Notes: a model not told the origin generated them from the letters alone. 32,597 bases of DNA from Microcaldota archaeon (GCA_027339055.1 DAHWRK010000001.1:70289-102885); one strand, 5' to 3'. Positions 21,190 to 30,558 are shown, counted from the stretch's first letter. Numbers and translations: made by a program.

Positions 21190-22103
21190 TGCTCCCTCCT
21201 TCTTTTCTCGTTCTGTTCCATCAGCTTGGCCCATAGCGTAGTGTTTTTCAGGAAGGCTTTCAGCATCTTTCCGGTAAGAGGAGGGCGCGAAAGGCCCTTT
21301 AGCGATTCTAGGTATTTCATGTCTGCTTCGGAAAGGCTCCATGACATTGCGTCGGCATTTTCCTCAATGTGCTTTTGCGAAGATGCCTTAGGTATCGCCA
21401 CAACTGTGCCTTTCCCTTTCTGCAGGACGTAGCGCAGCGCCACTTCTGATGCAGGCTTGGAATACTTATTCCCTATCTCCGATAGCGCTTGCATTATCGA
21501 CTTTTTGCTGAATATAGCGCCCCTTGCCAATGGGCTGTATGCTATCAGTGCTATGCCTTCCTTTTTGCAGAATTCGAGCAGGTCGGATTCCGGATCTCTT
21601 ACCGATATGCTGTATTCAACCTGGTTGGATACTATTTTTGAATGGTCCAGTGCCTGTTGGGCCCTAACCATTTCCTCTACCGAAAAATTGCTTACCCCTA
21701 TATTCATTATCTTTCCTTCGTCAAGAAGCTCTTCCATTGCATGCATCGTTTCTTCTATTGGTACCCTGTTGCTGGGCCAGTGCAGCTGATAAAGCCATAT
21801 GTTTTTCCTGCCCAGGCGTTTCAGGCTTGACTCGCACGCCTTTATCAAATCGTCGTGCCTAAAATGCGATGGCGAAACTTTTGTTGTTAGGAAGACGTTT
21901 TCAAGTCCTTTTATTGCTTTCCCTACGAGTTCTTCGTTTTTATACATCTCTGCAGTATCAACAAAGTTTATGCCTAGGGAGATGCCACGCCTTATTGCGG
22001 CAATGCCGGGCTCTGAATCGTTCGGGATCTTCCATGTCCCTAGGCCTATCGCAGTAATCTTTGCCTTAGAATCCCCATATCCGATAGTTACATATTCGGC
22101 CAA
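21180..22103 (-). CDS. Aldo/keto reductase
   Basis: An NADPH-dependent (beta/alpha)8-barrel oxidoreductase acting on aldehydes or ketones; cytoplasmic. It has 307 residues. The catalytic tetrad is D49 (INFVDTAEMY), Y54, K75 (VFLTTKVSP) and H108 (YQLHWPS). Other family blocks are IGLGTWKIP near the start, GKIMNIGVSNFSVEEM, NQVEYSI, AYSPLARG and the nucleotide-binding VAIPKASSQKHIEENADA. The substrate is unknown. The start is TTG at 22103, supported by AGGTG five bases upstream. It is convergent with carB and appears to be transcribed alone. Confidence 0.92.
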   Translation of the reverse strand: MAEYVTIGYGDSKAKITAIGLGTWKIPNDSEPGIAAIRRGISLGINFVDTAEMYKNEELVGKAIKGLENVFLTTKVSPSHFRHDDLIKACESSLKRLGRKNIWLYQLHWPSNRVPIEETMHAMEELLDEGKIMNIGVSNFSVEEMVRAQQALDHSKIVSNQVEYSISVRDPESDLLEFCKKEGIALIAYSPLARGAIFSKKSIMQALSEIGNKYSKPASEVALRYVLQKGKGTVVAIPKASSQKHIEENADAMSWSLSEADMKYLESLKGLSRPPLTGKMLKAFLKNTTLWAKLMEQNEKRRREHHQ

Positions 22104-22318
22104 ATTATCACCTAATTCTTTTTATTTGTGCAAGCAGTACGATTTACTGAGCAGTCTGGAGGTTGAAGACCCAGACACATTGGCGTATTTTATGTTTATA
22201 CATGTTTCTGTTGTTCGTTTTTGTTATACCTTCGGGAATGCTTTGCATCCTTCGTGGCGTTGATTTTTGCAGTTTACGAATAGCTTTATAATATGAATTG
22301 ATAATTTAATGTGATTCG

Positions 22319-22690
22319 ATGGAAGCACGGAAGAGGCACATTGCCAAACGAAGAAGGCATAGGGAAAAAGCCTTGAAGAAAAAGCCAAAACTTGGAGTTT
22401 CGCTTTTGGTTGTAGCAGGAGCGATTGCCGTTGCAGCAAGCATAATAATAGGAATAACCGCCTTTTCGGGCGAACCTATATTCGCTGTCGCAGATGCAGG
22501 GGCAGGGGTCATAATAGGCATCGCAATAATAGCCGGAGCTATGAATGCTTACACGGCAGATGCCAAAAAATCTGAGACATGGGCAGTTGTAGCGCTAATA
22601 TTATATTTGATCGAGATACCTTCTTTGTGGGGTTTTGGGATAGGATTCATAATCGCACTGGCCGGAACCATAATGACCCTTAGAAATTGA
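22319..22690 (+). CDS. Small four-helix membrane protein, unknown
   Basis: A 123-residue protein with a strongly basic start (MEARKRHIAKRRRHREKALK) and four hydrophobic segments at about 26-51, 57-79, 88-106 and 107-121. The positive-inside rule puts the N-terminus in the cytoplasm. No catalytic residues stand out. It resembles the many small membrane proteins with Ala/Gly/Ile-rich helices in archaea, and no family is assigned. The 215-bp gap before it holds an AT-rich run (22282-22310) usable as a promoter and nothing else that I recognise. Confidence 0.6.
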   Translation: MEARKRHIAKRRRHREKALKKKPKLGVSLLVVAGAIAVAASIIIGITAFSGEPIFAVADAGAGVIIGIAIIAGAMNAYTADAKKSETWAVVALILYLIEIPSLWGFGIGFIIALAGTIMTLRN

Positions 22691-22694
22691 GACG

Positions 22695-23483
22695 TTACCA
22701 TTTTCTTACGGCATTATATATGTATCCCTTGAACTTTGATGGGAATAGCCAGTTTAACCTTGACCTCGATATCCTGAATCCTAGGGTAGCTATAAACATC
22801 TGCGGTATTTGCTTGTGCAGCACGAGCTTGGTGCCCTCGTTAACCTGGTGGTAGGTTATAGGCATTTCTTCCACCTTTAGACCAAGCGTTTTGGCCGAAT
22901 AGAGGAGATTTATGTCGAAGCTCATATCCACAACCGAAAGCGTCGGAAGTATTTTTCTAATCGCATCGGATCTAAAGACCTTTGCACCGCATTGTGTGTC
23001 TTCATAGTTTATACCAAAAAGCATCCGGATCATAAGATTGTAAAGCCTGCTCGACACGTACCTGGAAAATGGAAGGTAACCGGTAATTTTTCCGCCTCTT
23101 GCATACCTGGAGGCTATTACGCCTGCGATCCCCTTGCTTGCTTTCAGGTGATCGACCATGCGCAGGAACTCTGACGCATAAACTGCATTGTCGGCATCGA
23201 CAAAACCTATTATGTCGTTTGATGACGATTCTGAAATTGCATGCTGGAAGCCTTTAGTTATTGCTCCGCCCTTTCCCAGCCTTTGCCTTGAATAAATGAG
23301 CAAGACGTCCCTGCGCTTGCTTTTAATGTCCTTTACGATCGAGTTTGTTTTGTCCGTTGATTCTGAAACCACTATTATTGAATGCTTTATTGCGTTCTTT
23401 CTGAAAACGTCTTCGTAGAATTTCAATGTGTTGATTATCCTGGCCTGCTCGTTATAAGCCGGTATGATTAGGTATACTTTCAT
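22695..23483 (-). CDS. GT2 glycosyltransferase (dolichyl-phosphate sugar synthase-like)
   Basis: A GT-A-fold family 2 glycosyltransferase that probably transfers a sugar from a nucleotide donor to dolichyl phosphate on the cytoplasmic face. It has 262 residues. Motifs are LIIPAYNEQARI (5-16), IIVVSESTDKT, LGKGGAITKGFQ, the metal-binding DAD in GFVDADNA (93-100), and DTQCGAKVFRSDAIRKILP, which is typical of the ALG5/DPM1 group. No C-terminal membrane helices are present, so it would act as a soluble or peripheral enzyme. It is the last of a three-gene minus-strand unit with a GT-C-like membrane protein. A lipid-linked sugar made here could be used by the GT-C proteins. Confidence 0.87.
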   Translation of the reverse strand: MKVYLIIPAYNEQARIINTLKFYEDVFRKNAIKHSIIVVSESTDKTNSIVKDIKSKRRDVLLIYSRQRLGKGGAITKGFQHAISESSSNDIIGFVDADNAVYASEFLRMVDHLKASKGIAGVIASRYARGGKITGYLPFSRYVSSRLYNLMIRMLFGINYEDTQCGAKVFRSDAIRKILPTLSVVDMSFDINLLYSAKTLGLKVEEMPITYHQVNEGTKLVLHKQIPQMFIATLGFRISRSRLNWLFPSKFKGYIYNAVRKW

Positions 23484-23495
23484 TTATAATCAACT

Positions 23496-24281
23496 TCAGC
23501 CAGCCTTGTTGCTGAAAAGGGTGTCTACGTGCTGTTTGAAGCGCTCAAACCCTATTGATGCTATCGAGTTTATGGATTTGTAGCCTTTGTAATACATATC
23601 TTTTAAGGAACGTTTTACGTCGCCGCCTTCGGCAATTACTATAGCTACGGCAAGCACACGGCCCACGAGGTCTATGGATTCGTAATCCTCCTCTCCGTAT
23701 ATGCCAGAGATGAATTTTTCTAGATAGCCACCCGTTATGTTTTTATATAACAGAAGCAGCATCTCCTTCAGATTCGGTATATCAGCCAGCTCCTGCTTGC
23801 GAAATATGTTGCCGGCAAGAAGCGCGGTTGAATTGCCGGGATCGGAGGCGGTTGCAGTAAAAAGTGAAGAAAAGCTTACCTTAAGCAGATGGTCTGTGGC
23901 GTAGTTTGCAGGGAAATCGTTGTCTGAAGCCCGATGCTTCTGTTTTTCTTGATAATAGTGCGCGGAGACTACCCCGTTTATTACCATGCGAGGGAATTGC
24001 TCTTCGGCGCCCTTGGCTGCTATTGTTATTGTATTGTTGTTATTATCGTATTTTATGTATGACTCTTTGCGTTTGGAATCAAAGACCAGCTTTGGGGCCG
24101 AAGGCATGAGCTTTTCGGGATTCTCGCCAAGATACAGTGAAAATTTCAACACCGCAGATTTCATGATTTCATAAGCCTTGCTAGCGGTTTCGTCCACTTT
24201 TCCAGGTTTTTGAGTATCCAACCAAGCACCGCGGCACACGTCCGAAAGGCCATGCTTATGGACAGTTGAGCTTATAAACAT
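23496..24281 (-). CDS. Hypothetical protein within the glycosylation locus
   Basis: A 261-residue soluble, mostly helical protein I do not recognise. It has no signal peptide and no transmembrane helix. Readable features are a long helix with ASKAYEIMKSAVLKFSLYLG, the beta-strand pair SYIKYDNNNNTITIAAKG, a helix with MVINGVVSAHYYQEKQ, and a C-terminal helical region (ESIDLVGRVLAVAIVIAEGG). The size and pattern are reminiscent of inactive metallopeptidase-like proteins, but no HExxH is present. The start is set at ATG 24281, overlapping the end of the upstream GT-C gene by 26 bp; a longer frame to 24395 would overlap far more. It lies 12 bp upstream of the GT2 gene. Confidence 0.6.
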   Translation of the reverse strand: MFISSTVHKHGLSDVCRGAWLDTQKPGKVDETASKAYEIMKSAVLKFSLYLGENPEKLMPSAPKLVFDSKRKESYIKYDNNNNTITIAAKGAEEQFPRMVINGVVSAHYYQEKQKHRASDNDFPANYATDHLLKVSFSSLFTATASDPGNSTALLAGNIFRKQELADIPNLKEMLLLLYKNITGGYLEKFISGIYGEEDYESIDLVGRVLAVAIVIAEGGDVKRSLKDMYYKGYKSINSIASIGFERFKQHVDTLFSNKAG

Positions 24282-26265
24282 AAATCTTTTGCGGGATTGA
24301 TGGCTGCGAGTAGTTGAACGCCATTTTGAAACCGGAATCGTTGAATAGCGCAAGCGTCGTAGAGTTAGGATTTTCCAGATATGCGTAGGAGACATTGTAT
24401 TTTATTGCAGCGGCGCATGATGCCTTGGATACTATTTGCATTGTTGCGCTTATCATCTGCGGCGGCGGATATTTGTATATCCCCCCAACATATTGGCCTA
24501 TTGAAATCAGCGTCTGCCTCATTGCTATACTTGAAACAGGATTCCTGAACGCATTGTAATCATTGACAGCAAAGACTGCGCCGGTAGGTGTATTGTTAGT
24601 TATGTAAGATGCCGCTGCAATTTCTGCATTTGTTAAGAGCGGCTGCCTGAACGCAAAAACATCATGGATGAAAAACAATGGGAAGTTTATGATGACCAAT
24701 ATCACCAACAATATCCCCAATGCCCTCAACAAAAGGCCTTTCTTCCACATTGCATCTACCAGATAAGCCATGAAAAGGCAGAGCATCAAGAACACGTATA
24801 TGAATATCTTGTTTGAATCCGCGGGATTGGGCTGTGGGGTGTATACGGTCACGAATACCCATAAAGCCATAAAGGGTATGAAGAATGCTTTTGAATTGCG
24901 CTTTGCGTAATAAATGCCTAGCAGCCCCAATATGACAGGTATTCCTGCAACCTGGAGCCAGAAGAATACGATATTTTCCATGCTCATTACGGCAGTAATG
25001 AATGCATTGCTTCCATGCAGCACATAGCTTTGGTATATGAAGTATGACCAGTTGGCTTGCCTTTTCTGTGAATCCATGTATAGCAGCTCTATGGATCCGA
25101 TTATCGCAAATGGTATCGCAACAAGCACGAAATTATATAAGCCCTTGAGCCTGCCTTTTTTTGCAAGCACGTAGAACAGGGCGGATATTCCCAAAAATAC
25201 GACAAGTATTACGCCCTCGGCATTGGCAAGCGGAAGCATTCCTGCCAGTACGCCTAGGAACAGGTATTCCTTGGCTCCAAGCTTCTTTTCAGAGAAGAAA
25301 CCCAGATATATTATGTATATTGCGGCCAGCGCAAGCGGAAGGCCAAGCAACAGATCCCTTTGGGCAAGAAGCAGGGTGTTTATTATGCTGGTCCAGTATG
25401 ACGTAGGTATTTCAGACATCTTTAGGACCGAGTAGATGAAAGAGAGTATGGTATTGTGAGGTTGGGGCAAGTAGAAAAGATGCGCGGGCTGAAATAATGG
25501 AGTAATCTGCTTTATGAATGGGAAATCAAGTATTTTTATGAATCCAACTCCGCCGAACCAGAACATAATAGTTGAGATTACCGATATCCTGGTGCTTTTT
25601 GATATTGCATAGGCTACCATCATGCTCAGCCACACGAATGAGAACACGAGCAGCACGTCAGGCAGCATCAATGCCCCCACTATACCCAGTCCGAACCTGT
25701 GTAGCATCCCCATGTAAAGGTCGCTCATGAAGGGGAAAACATTTTTTGTACCTATTGTAAAATAGTATTCCGGGGGAAAATGGCCGAACGCCACAGAATA
25801 CCCTATACCTATATGATAAAGAGCATCTGAACATGAGGCATCTATGCAATATATGCCATTGCTATAATTCCCCGTTCCGGCTATGAATATTATGGCAATT
25901 ATTATTGCTATGGCAAGCGCGAATATCCAGGCCCATCTGGGGAGAGACGTTATCGGTATCTTGGGATTTTTTCCCCTGTGCTTGTGGCGGCTGCTTAAAG
26001 CGCAATTATAGATAGGCTTTGAATAAACCGATGCCAAAGCGCCAAGCATAACCAAGAATGACAGCCATATTGCGTATGAATTTATGCTCCCGAAAACATA
26101 GTCAAAAGCAAAAAGAAGGGATGAAAAAGAGACTATGCCGAATGGTATCCCGATGGCGATAGCTTCGATGACGCTTCTTGAGAATTGCATCCTCAAGGCT
26201 ATTAGCGAGGCGATCAGTGCCGGAAGGATAGCGATTATAATCCAAAGCATAGAAATACAACCCAT
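24256..26265 (-). CDS. Polytopic GT-C-like membrane glycosyltransferase
   Basis: A 669-residue integral membrane protein with about 13 hydrophobic segments and a C-terminal soluble portion. After the first segments it has an acidic external loop, IDASCSDALYHIGIGYSVAF followed by GHFPPEYY, where the Asp-rich pattern and the GxFPPE stretch resemble the catalytic loop of GT-C-fold enzymes using lipid-linked sugars. A cytoplasmic basic segment (SRHKHRGKNPK) lies between segments. The last 130 residues, starting LLTNAEIAAASYITNNTPTG, form an outward soluble domain with sequons. GT-C membership is by analogy, and donor and acceptor are unknown. It reads away from a divergent promoter shared with the next operon. 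Confidence 0.66.
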   Translation of the reverse strand: MGCISMLWIIIAILPALIASLIALRMQFSRSVIEAIAIGIPFGIVSFSSLLFAFDYVFGSINSYAIWLSFLVMLGALASVYSKPIYNCALSSRHKHRGKNPKIPITSLPRWAWIFALAIAIIIAIIFIAGTGNYSNGIYCIDASCSDALYHIGIGYSVAFGHFPPEYYFTIGTKNVFPFMSDLYMGMLHRFGLGIVGALMLPDVLLVFSFVWLSMMVAYAISKSTRISVISTIMFWFGGVGFIKILDFPFIKQITPLFQPAHLFYLPQPHNTILSFIYSVLKMSEIPTSYWTSIINTLLLAQRDLLLGLPLALAAIYIIYLGFFSEKKLGAKEYLFLGVLAGMLPLANAEGVILVVFLGISALFYVLAKKGRLKGLYNFVLVAIPFAIIGSIELLYMDSQKRQANWSYFIYQSYVLHGSNAFITAVMSMENIVFFWLQVAGIPVILGLLGIYYAKRNSKAFFIPFMALWVFVTVYTPQPNPADSNKIFIYVFLMLCLFMAYLVDAMWKKGLLLRALGILLVILVIINFPLFFIHDVFAFRQPLLTNAEIAAASYITNNTPTGAVFAVNDYNAFRNPVSSIAMRQTLISIGQYVGGIYKYPPPQMISATMQIVSKASCAAAIKYNVSYAYLENPNSTTLALFNDSGFKMAFNYSQPSIPQKIYVYKLNCP

Positions 26266-26269
26266 TATA

Positions 26270-26325
26270 TTCTTAAAGTTATAAGATTTAAAGCTATAAA
26301 GATTATTATAATGATTTTATAGACT
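26270..26325. promoter_or_regulatory. Divergent promoter region of the glycosylation locus
   Basis: A 72-bp AT-rich gap separates the two divergent operons. On the plus strand GATTTTATAG (26313-26322) lies about 20 bp before the ATG at 26338. On the minus strand an AT run near 26275-26290 is usable for the ATG at 26265. Both messages would be leaderless. Confidence 0.42.
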
Positions 26326-26337
26326 TGTTAAGCAGAG

Positions 26338-27051
26338 ATGCATAAGATGAAGCCTGACGCTTTTACAGTAACTTTAATATTCATAATAATTCTTGCAGGC
26401 ACGCTGGTTTATGCACAGAACGTGCATGGAACCCATAACAATAGCGCTGCTACCCAGACAGGTTCCCAAAACAACGTGATTGCAGGGCAGATAAGCAGGG
26501 TAAAAAATATAACTTATGAGTATATATACGCAGATAATGGAAAGCCCGAAGGCACAGCCGAAATGGTAGGCATAAAGTCAATAACCGTCAACCCTAGCAC
26601 TTATAATGTCCAGCCAGGGAAGACGTTTTCGATACACATACTCTACAGCGGCTATTTCGGTTTTGATACCGGGGATTACAACAGCAGCGCCTTCCTTCGG
26701 AATACAGTCGACTTATATTATTTTGGATACAGAAGTGCGGGTGCCAAAAACCTTATAGTATATAACAATTTAGCCAATGTTTCCAAATATTTTATACTCA
26801 AAAACTCCACGATGGAAGTGCCTGCTGGGCTGAACCCCTCTAATTACCTGCAGGAAACTGTTTACCTTGAGCCAACATCCAACGCAAGCGGAAAAGACTG
26901 GAATTTCTGCGGTGGTCTTTTCCTTGCATACTTTAATGATACGCACTACGGAGATCAATTTAATTATTTAAGCTTCAACGGCACATATTTCCACAATTCT
27001 AGCTTGCTTAACATTTTATCGAATAACTGCACTGGTGTGAAAGTCTCATGA
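26338..27051 (+). CDS. Exported hypothetical glycoprotein-like protein
   Basis: A 237-residue protein with a signal-anchor (residues 8-26, FTVTLIFIIILAGTLVYAQN) and an external domain rich in N-x-S/T sequons (NNS, NIT, NSS, NVS, NST, NAS, NDT, NGT, NCT). The domain is beta-rich, with blocks such as IKSITVNPSTYNVQPGKTFS and a C-terminal pair of cysteines (FCGG, NNCTG) that could form a disulfide. The family is unknown. Its stop overlaps the start of the next GT-C gene in an ATGA, so they are translated together, and this protein may be an accessory or substrate of that enzyme. Confidence 0.65.
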   Translation: MHKMKPDAFTVTLIFIIILAGTLVYAQNVHGTHNNSAATQTGSQNNVIAGQISRVKNITYEYIYADNGKPEGTAEMVGIKSITVNPSTYNVQPGKTFSIHILYSGYFGFDTGDYNSSAFLRNTVDLYYFGYRSAGAKNLIVYNNLANVSKYFILKNSTMEVPAGLNPSNYLQETVYLEPTSNASGKDWNFCGGLFLAYFNDTHYGDQFNYLSFNGTYFHNSSLLNILSNNCTGVKVS

Positions 27052-28796
27052 ACAGAAAAACGGCACTGGTTTATTTGATACTCGCAATAATAGTTGCGAA
27101 TGCAGCGTATTACGGCTTCACCCATTACGAGGGCCCAAGCGTTTACGGGGACGACCCGAACTACCTCTACCTTGCAAGCTCTTTGCTCCAGGGAACATAC
27201 ATAATGAATCCGGGCTATATATTTTCTCTAAGGATAATGCAGTTCGTACCCATAGCAATGTTTTACGCGATATTCGGAGTGCATACCTATTCGGCATCCG
27301 CATGGGATATATTCTCATATCTCGGCGCAATAATAGTAACGTTCCTGCTCGGAAGATTCTTTTATAATGACAAGGCAGGGCTGTTCGCCGCCTTTACCTT
27401 AAGCATATTTCCCCTGCTGACTAAATATGCAGTTACTACAGGCGAAGATCCTCCGCTGATGTTCATTTCTTCTCTAGCCATACTCATGCTTCTGTACGGC
27501 ATCAGGACCCATAAGCCAAAATATTACACCGCAAGCGGAATATTGCTCGTGGCTGACTGGCTTATAAGCTATGAAGCGGGAGTAGTGATTGCATTTGTTT
27601 TGGTGATGGTGCTTTATTACACGATTAAGCGCTTTTACGAGCATAGGAAGCGCTTTGGCAACGCCGTGGTAAATTCGTTCTATGGGTTCTTTGACCATCT
27701 GGCCAAGGGAAAGTACGGAAAAATATACGGCCAGGCTAGGCATTTTTACGACTGGCTAGGCAAGCAGGGAAGCGTATTTCTTGCTTTGGGGATAATAATC
27801 GGGTTTTTGCTTACATTCATATTCAGCGCTTATTTTTCCAATTACGGGCCTTACATTACAGTGACAAGAAACCTAAACTTTTACAGCGCGGTCGGAAGTT
27901 CAATCAATGGCCTGCCAACCATACCCACTACTGACGTAAGCCTGATGTTTTACCCGGACGACATGTTTCCGTACCACTTCGTAAACCTGCTTATGGCACA
28001 CATGAGCTTGGGCCAGTTGCTCAAAGCCATTAGCAACAACGTCTTTGGTATAGGCACGCTGACGGAATTTGGAATTTCGTTTTACGTTGTTGTGCTTGCA
28101 ATAATAATACTGGTGCTTGCAAGGGAGAGAAAAGCACTTTTCGCAGGAATATGGTTTGCGTTTATGTTCCTTTTTCTGCAGTTTGGCCCAATGTCAGCAG
28201 GCATAAGCCTTGATCCGCTGAGCATCCATTACATACTGGCTTACAGGCTTGGGAGGTTCCTCATTATAACCATACCTGCGGCCTCGATTATGATTGGCAT
28301 TGCCTTTTCGAAGCTTACTGAATTCAAAAGGCTCTACTTCCTGATCCCCGGAATAATATTAGTCATAGGCTTGCTGGCAATAATGTATTTCAACAACACT
28401 GCAGTATCTACTTTTTGGTATTACTGGCAGTATTACCCGGAGTCCATTGTGATACAAGCAGGGCAGTACATAAGGTATGACAGCAACGCGACAGCTACGA
28501 CACCCATATACACAGAGGCGTTCTACAACAACGCAGTGGTGCCTTACACAGGCTCAAACTTGCCCGAATACCTGGGAGACCCAGCTACGGACATGCTGCA
28601 TTTCGAAATAGACAGTTCGACTGCGTGCAGTGATTTCTACAATTACAGTTATGTGATATGGCACGGGCCAGCGCACTGCAGCAACTGGATAAACGTATTC
28701 AACGTTTCGAAACCCAGAGGCATACCCGAATATTTCATAGAGTATGAGACACCTTCGCTCCCGTATGTTCCGACAAATGTTTATTATATCAGATGA
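27048..28796 (+). CDS. GT-C-fold membrane glycosyltransferase (GT39/ArnT-like)
   Basis: A 582-residue polytopic protein with about 11-12 membrane segments. The first external loop has YGDDPNYLYLASSLLQG (33-49), the DD-x-Y type acidic motif of GT-C enzymes that take sugars from polyprenyl phosphate carriers. LSIFPLLTKYAVTTGEDPPL is a second family-like loop. A charged cytoplasmic segment (RFYEHRKRFGNAVV to KGKYGKIYGQARH) lies near residues 195-235. The C-terminal 120 residues are an external soluble domain. The donor may be made by the GT2 enzyme across the divergent promoter. The exact family (GT39, ArnT, or an archaeal relative) is not certain. Confidence 0.72.
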   Translation: MNRKTALVYLILAIIVANAAYYGFTHYEGPSVYGDDPNYLYLASSLLQGTYIMNPGYIFSLRIMQFVPIAMFYAIFGVHTYSASAWDIFSYLGAIIVTFLLGRFFYNDKAGLFAAFTLSIFPLLTKYAVTTGEDPPLMFISSLAILMLLYGIRTHKPKYYTASGILLVADWLISYEAGVVIAFVLVMVLYYTIKRFYEHRKRFGNAVVNSFYGFFDHLAKGKYGKIYGQARHFYDWLGKQGSVFLALGIIIGFLLTFIFSAYFSNYGPYITVTRNLNFYSAVGSSINGLPTIPTTDVSLMFYPDDMFPYHFVNLLMAHMSLGQLLKAISNNVFGIGTLTEFGISFYVVVLAIIILVLARERKALFAGIWFAFMFLFLQFGPMSAGISLDPLSIHYILAYRLGRFLIITIPAASIMIGIAFSKLTEFKRLYFLIPGIILVIGLLAIMYFNNTAVSTFWYYWQYYPESIVIQAGQYIRYDSNATATTPIYTEAFYNNAVVPYTGSNLPEYLGDPATDMLHFEIDSSTACSDFYNYSYVIWHGPAHCSNWINVFNVSKPRGIPEYFIEYETPSLPYVPTNVYYIR

Positions 28797-28854
28797 AAAA
28801 TTTTCAAATCAAAAAGAGATAAAGAACTTTGCTAAAAAATTAGTTTGTGCCTAT

Positions 28855-30555
28855 ATGAAGAATAGAGCATTGCTTGCGGCATTCTTTGGCTTCGTGCTAG
28901 CCATAATGCTTTACGGGACTGCAGCCCATGCAGCCGCCACGGGATCTTACTGCGGCTTGACTGTGAGTTCCAATGGAATCTATAGCATCGTTTCTTCTTG
29001 CAGCGGCGCAGCGATAAGCGTTCCCGCAGGAGTGTCCCAGTCCAAAGTTTACTGCGATCCGGGTTCTAGCGTAAGCAGCGTGTTTTTCGGCAACAATACT
29101 TACAACAATACGCTTTTCAACTGCACGTTTGCAGGTGCCAGGATAGCAAGCATGCACGACGCACAGAATAACATAATAAGCCCGTATGGCAGTTACAACA
29201 CCAGCTTCTTGGGGAATTTCTCCAACGTGGCAGTTGGATACTATTTTGTTTTTGTTCCTAGGGGCCCAGGAGGTAACTATTCTCTTGAGGGCTTTGCCGC
29301 AATAATGCCTGATGCGCTCGTCAGATTCAACGCAGGGGTAGGGGATTCGCAGCAGACCACATATGGACAGATAGCGAGTGATGCTCAGATAAACCACTAT
29401 AATCTGCCGCGCTTCGGAGTCGTCGCGCCAGGGCCCGTGCTTTCCGGCCCAAAGCGCTTTGCGGTAGAGGCTTACAGCATATACAAAAACCGTACGTTCA
29501 ATTACAACCCTTATTTTTTCATATGCCCGTTCTGGGGCTGGGACGAGCTTACGTTCAAAATAATAAACGTAACCTCGAACGTCAACTTCACTCCGACGCT
29601 CGTCTATCCGCGCATGACTGAGAACGTACAGTTTCCGGACAACACGTCCATTTACTGGAACTACACTGTGATAAGGTACAGCAACGCCACCAATATGACC
29701 TTCTATTTCTGGAAAGGATACCAGGTTTCCCCAAACGGTAGGATAATGTATGAAGTGCATAACGTGACTAACGGCAACTATGACTATGACAGAGGGGTGC
29801 AAATCCCAGGAATACACGAAACCATAGCCGTGATTAAATCCCCAGAGTTCCAGGAGCACGACAATTCTACCACAGAGACTTACGGAGTGGGGCTGGCGTT
29901 TTGCACGGAGAAGGAGCCGGCCATTTTCATTCCGGGGTATTACACCATGGCTTACAAGTACCTTGGGCTGCTTCATACTTTCTTTCCTTCGAACCAGACT
30001 TGCAATACCGCATTGGCAGTAGCAAACAGCAACATAAGGATAAATTGCCTTGGGGGCATAATAAACTCTACAAATACTAGCATACAGGCGATCGGCGCAG
30101 ACAATTTATCCTTGGAGAATTGCAGGATATTCGGAAATGCGATAAAAGCTTTAGGATCCAAAAATATAAGCGTATACAACAGCACGATAATCGCAAACAA
30201 CGATACCAACGTGCCATTCGCACTTAACGATTCCAGCCTTTACTTGCATGATACGGAACTGGTAGGGTATTCGCATAACGGAACCCTTGTTGATGATTCA
30301 AGCATAAAGTCGTACAACAGCTCTTTTAACATAGTAACTACAACTATAGACTATAACACTACTACAGTATCGACCACCATACCTAAAACAACAACCACAA
30401 TTAGGCCCATCCTCCCCAATGCAAATAGCTTTGAAGGAAAAATCTATTCGCATATGCTCGAACTGCTGCTGATTTTCCTTTTTGCTACGCTGATAATAGC
30501 AGTGCTTTATTTCTTGGTTGCAAGCACGTTAAAAACCAAAAAGGCCAAGAGATGA
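28855..30555 (+). CDS. Large anchored surface glycoprotein with a beta-helix-like segment
   Basis: A 566-residue exported protein. It has a signal peptide MKNRALLAAFFGFVLAIMLY...AHAA, a large beta-rich external region with dozens of N-glycosylation sequons, and a right-handed beta-helix-like stretch at about 390-480 (SNIRINCLGGIINSTN, NLSLENCRIFGNAIKALGSK, NISVYNSTIIANND). A Thr-rich stalk follows (TTVSTTIPKTTTTIRP), then a C-terminal membrane helix (MLELLLIFLFATLIIAVLYF) with a basic end KTKKAKR. The plan is that of an S-layer or adhesin-type anchored protein. The ATG at 28855 is chosen for the signal peptide; the frame is open upstream to 28744 but overlaps the GT-C gene. A substrate of the neighbouring glycosyltransferases is a natural guess. 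Confidence 0.72.
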   Translation: MKNRALLAAFFGFVLAIMLYGTAAHAAATGSYCGLTVSSNGIYSIVSSCSGAAISVPAGVSQSKVYCDPGSSVSSVFFGNNTYNNTLFNCTFAGARIASMHDAQNNIISPYGSYNTSFLGNFSNVAVGYYFVFVPRGPGGNYSLEGFAAIMPDALVRFNAGVGDSQQTTYGQIASDAQINHYNLPRFGVVAPGPVLSGPKRFAVEAYSIYKNRTFNYNPYFFICPFWGWDELTFKIINVTSNVNFTPTLVYPRMTENVQFPDNTSIYWNYTVIRYSNATNMTFYFWKGYQVSPNGRIMYEVHNVTNGNYDYDRGVQIPGIHETIAVIKSPEFQEHDNSTTETYGVGLAFCTEKEPAIFIPGYYTMAYKYLGLLHTFFPSNQTCNTALAVANSNIRINCLGGIINSTNTSIQAIGADNLSLENCRIFGNAIKALGSKNISVYNSTIIANNDTNVPFALNDSSLYLHDTELVGYSHNGTLVDDSSIKSYNSSFNIVTTTIDYNTTTVSTTIPKTTTTIRPILPNANSFEGKIYSHMLELLLIFLFATLIIAVLYFLVASTLKTKKAKR

Positions 30556-30558
30556 AAA

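Noticed and set aside
22104-22318. Possible tRNA in the gap upstream of the small membrane protein
   Set aside because: No T-loop consensus or cloverleaf could be built from either strand.
28897-29976. 359-residue open frame on the minus strand, antisense to the surface protein
   Set aside because: It is rich in His, Arg and Val with no domain pattern, while the plus strand has a signal peptide, sequons and an anchor. A long shadow frame is expected from the codon bias.
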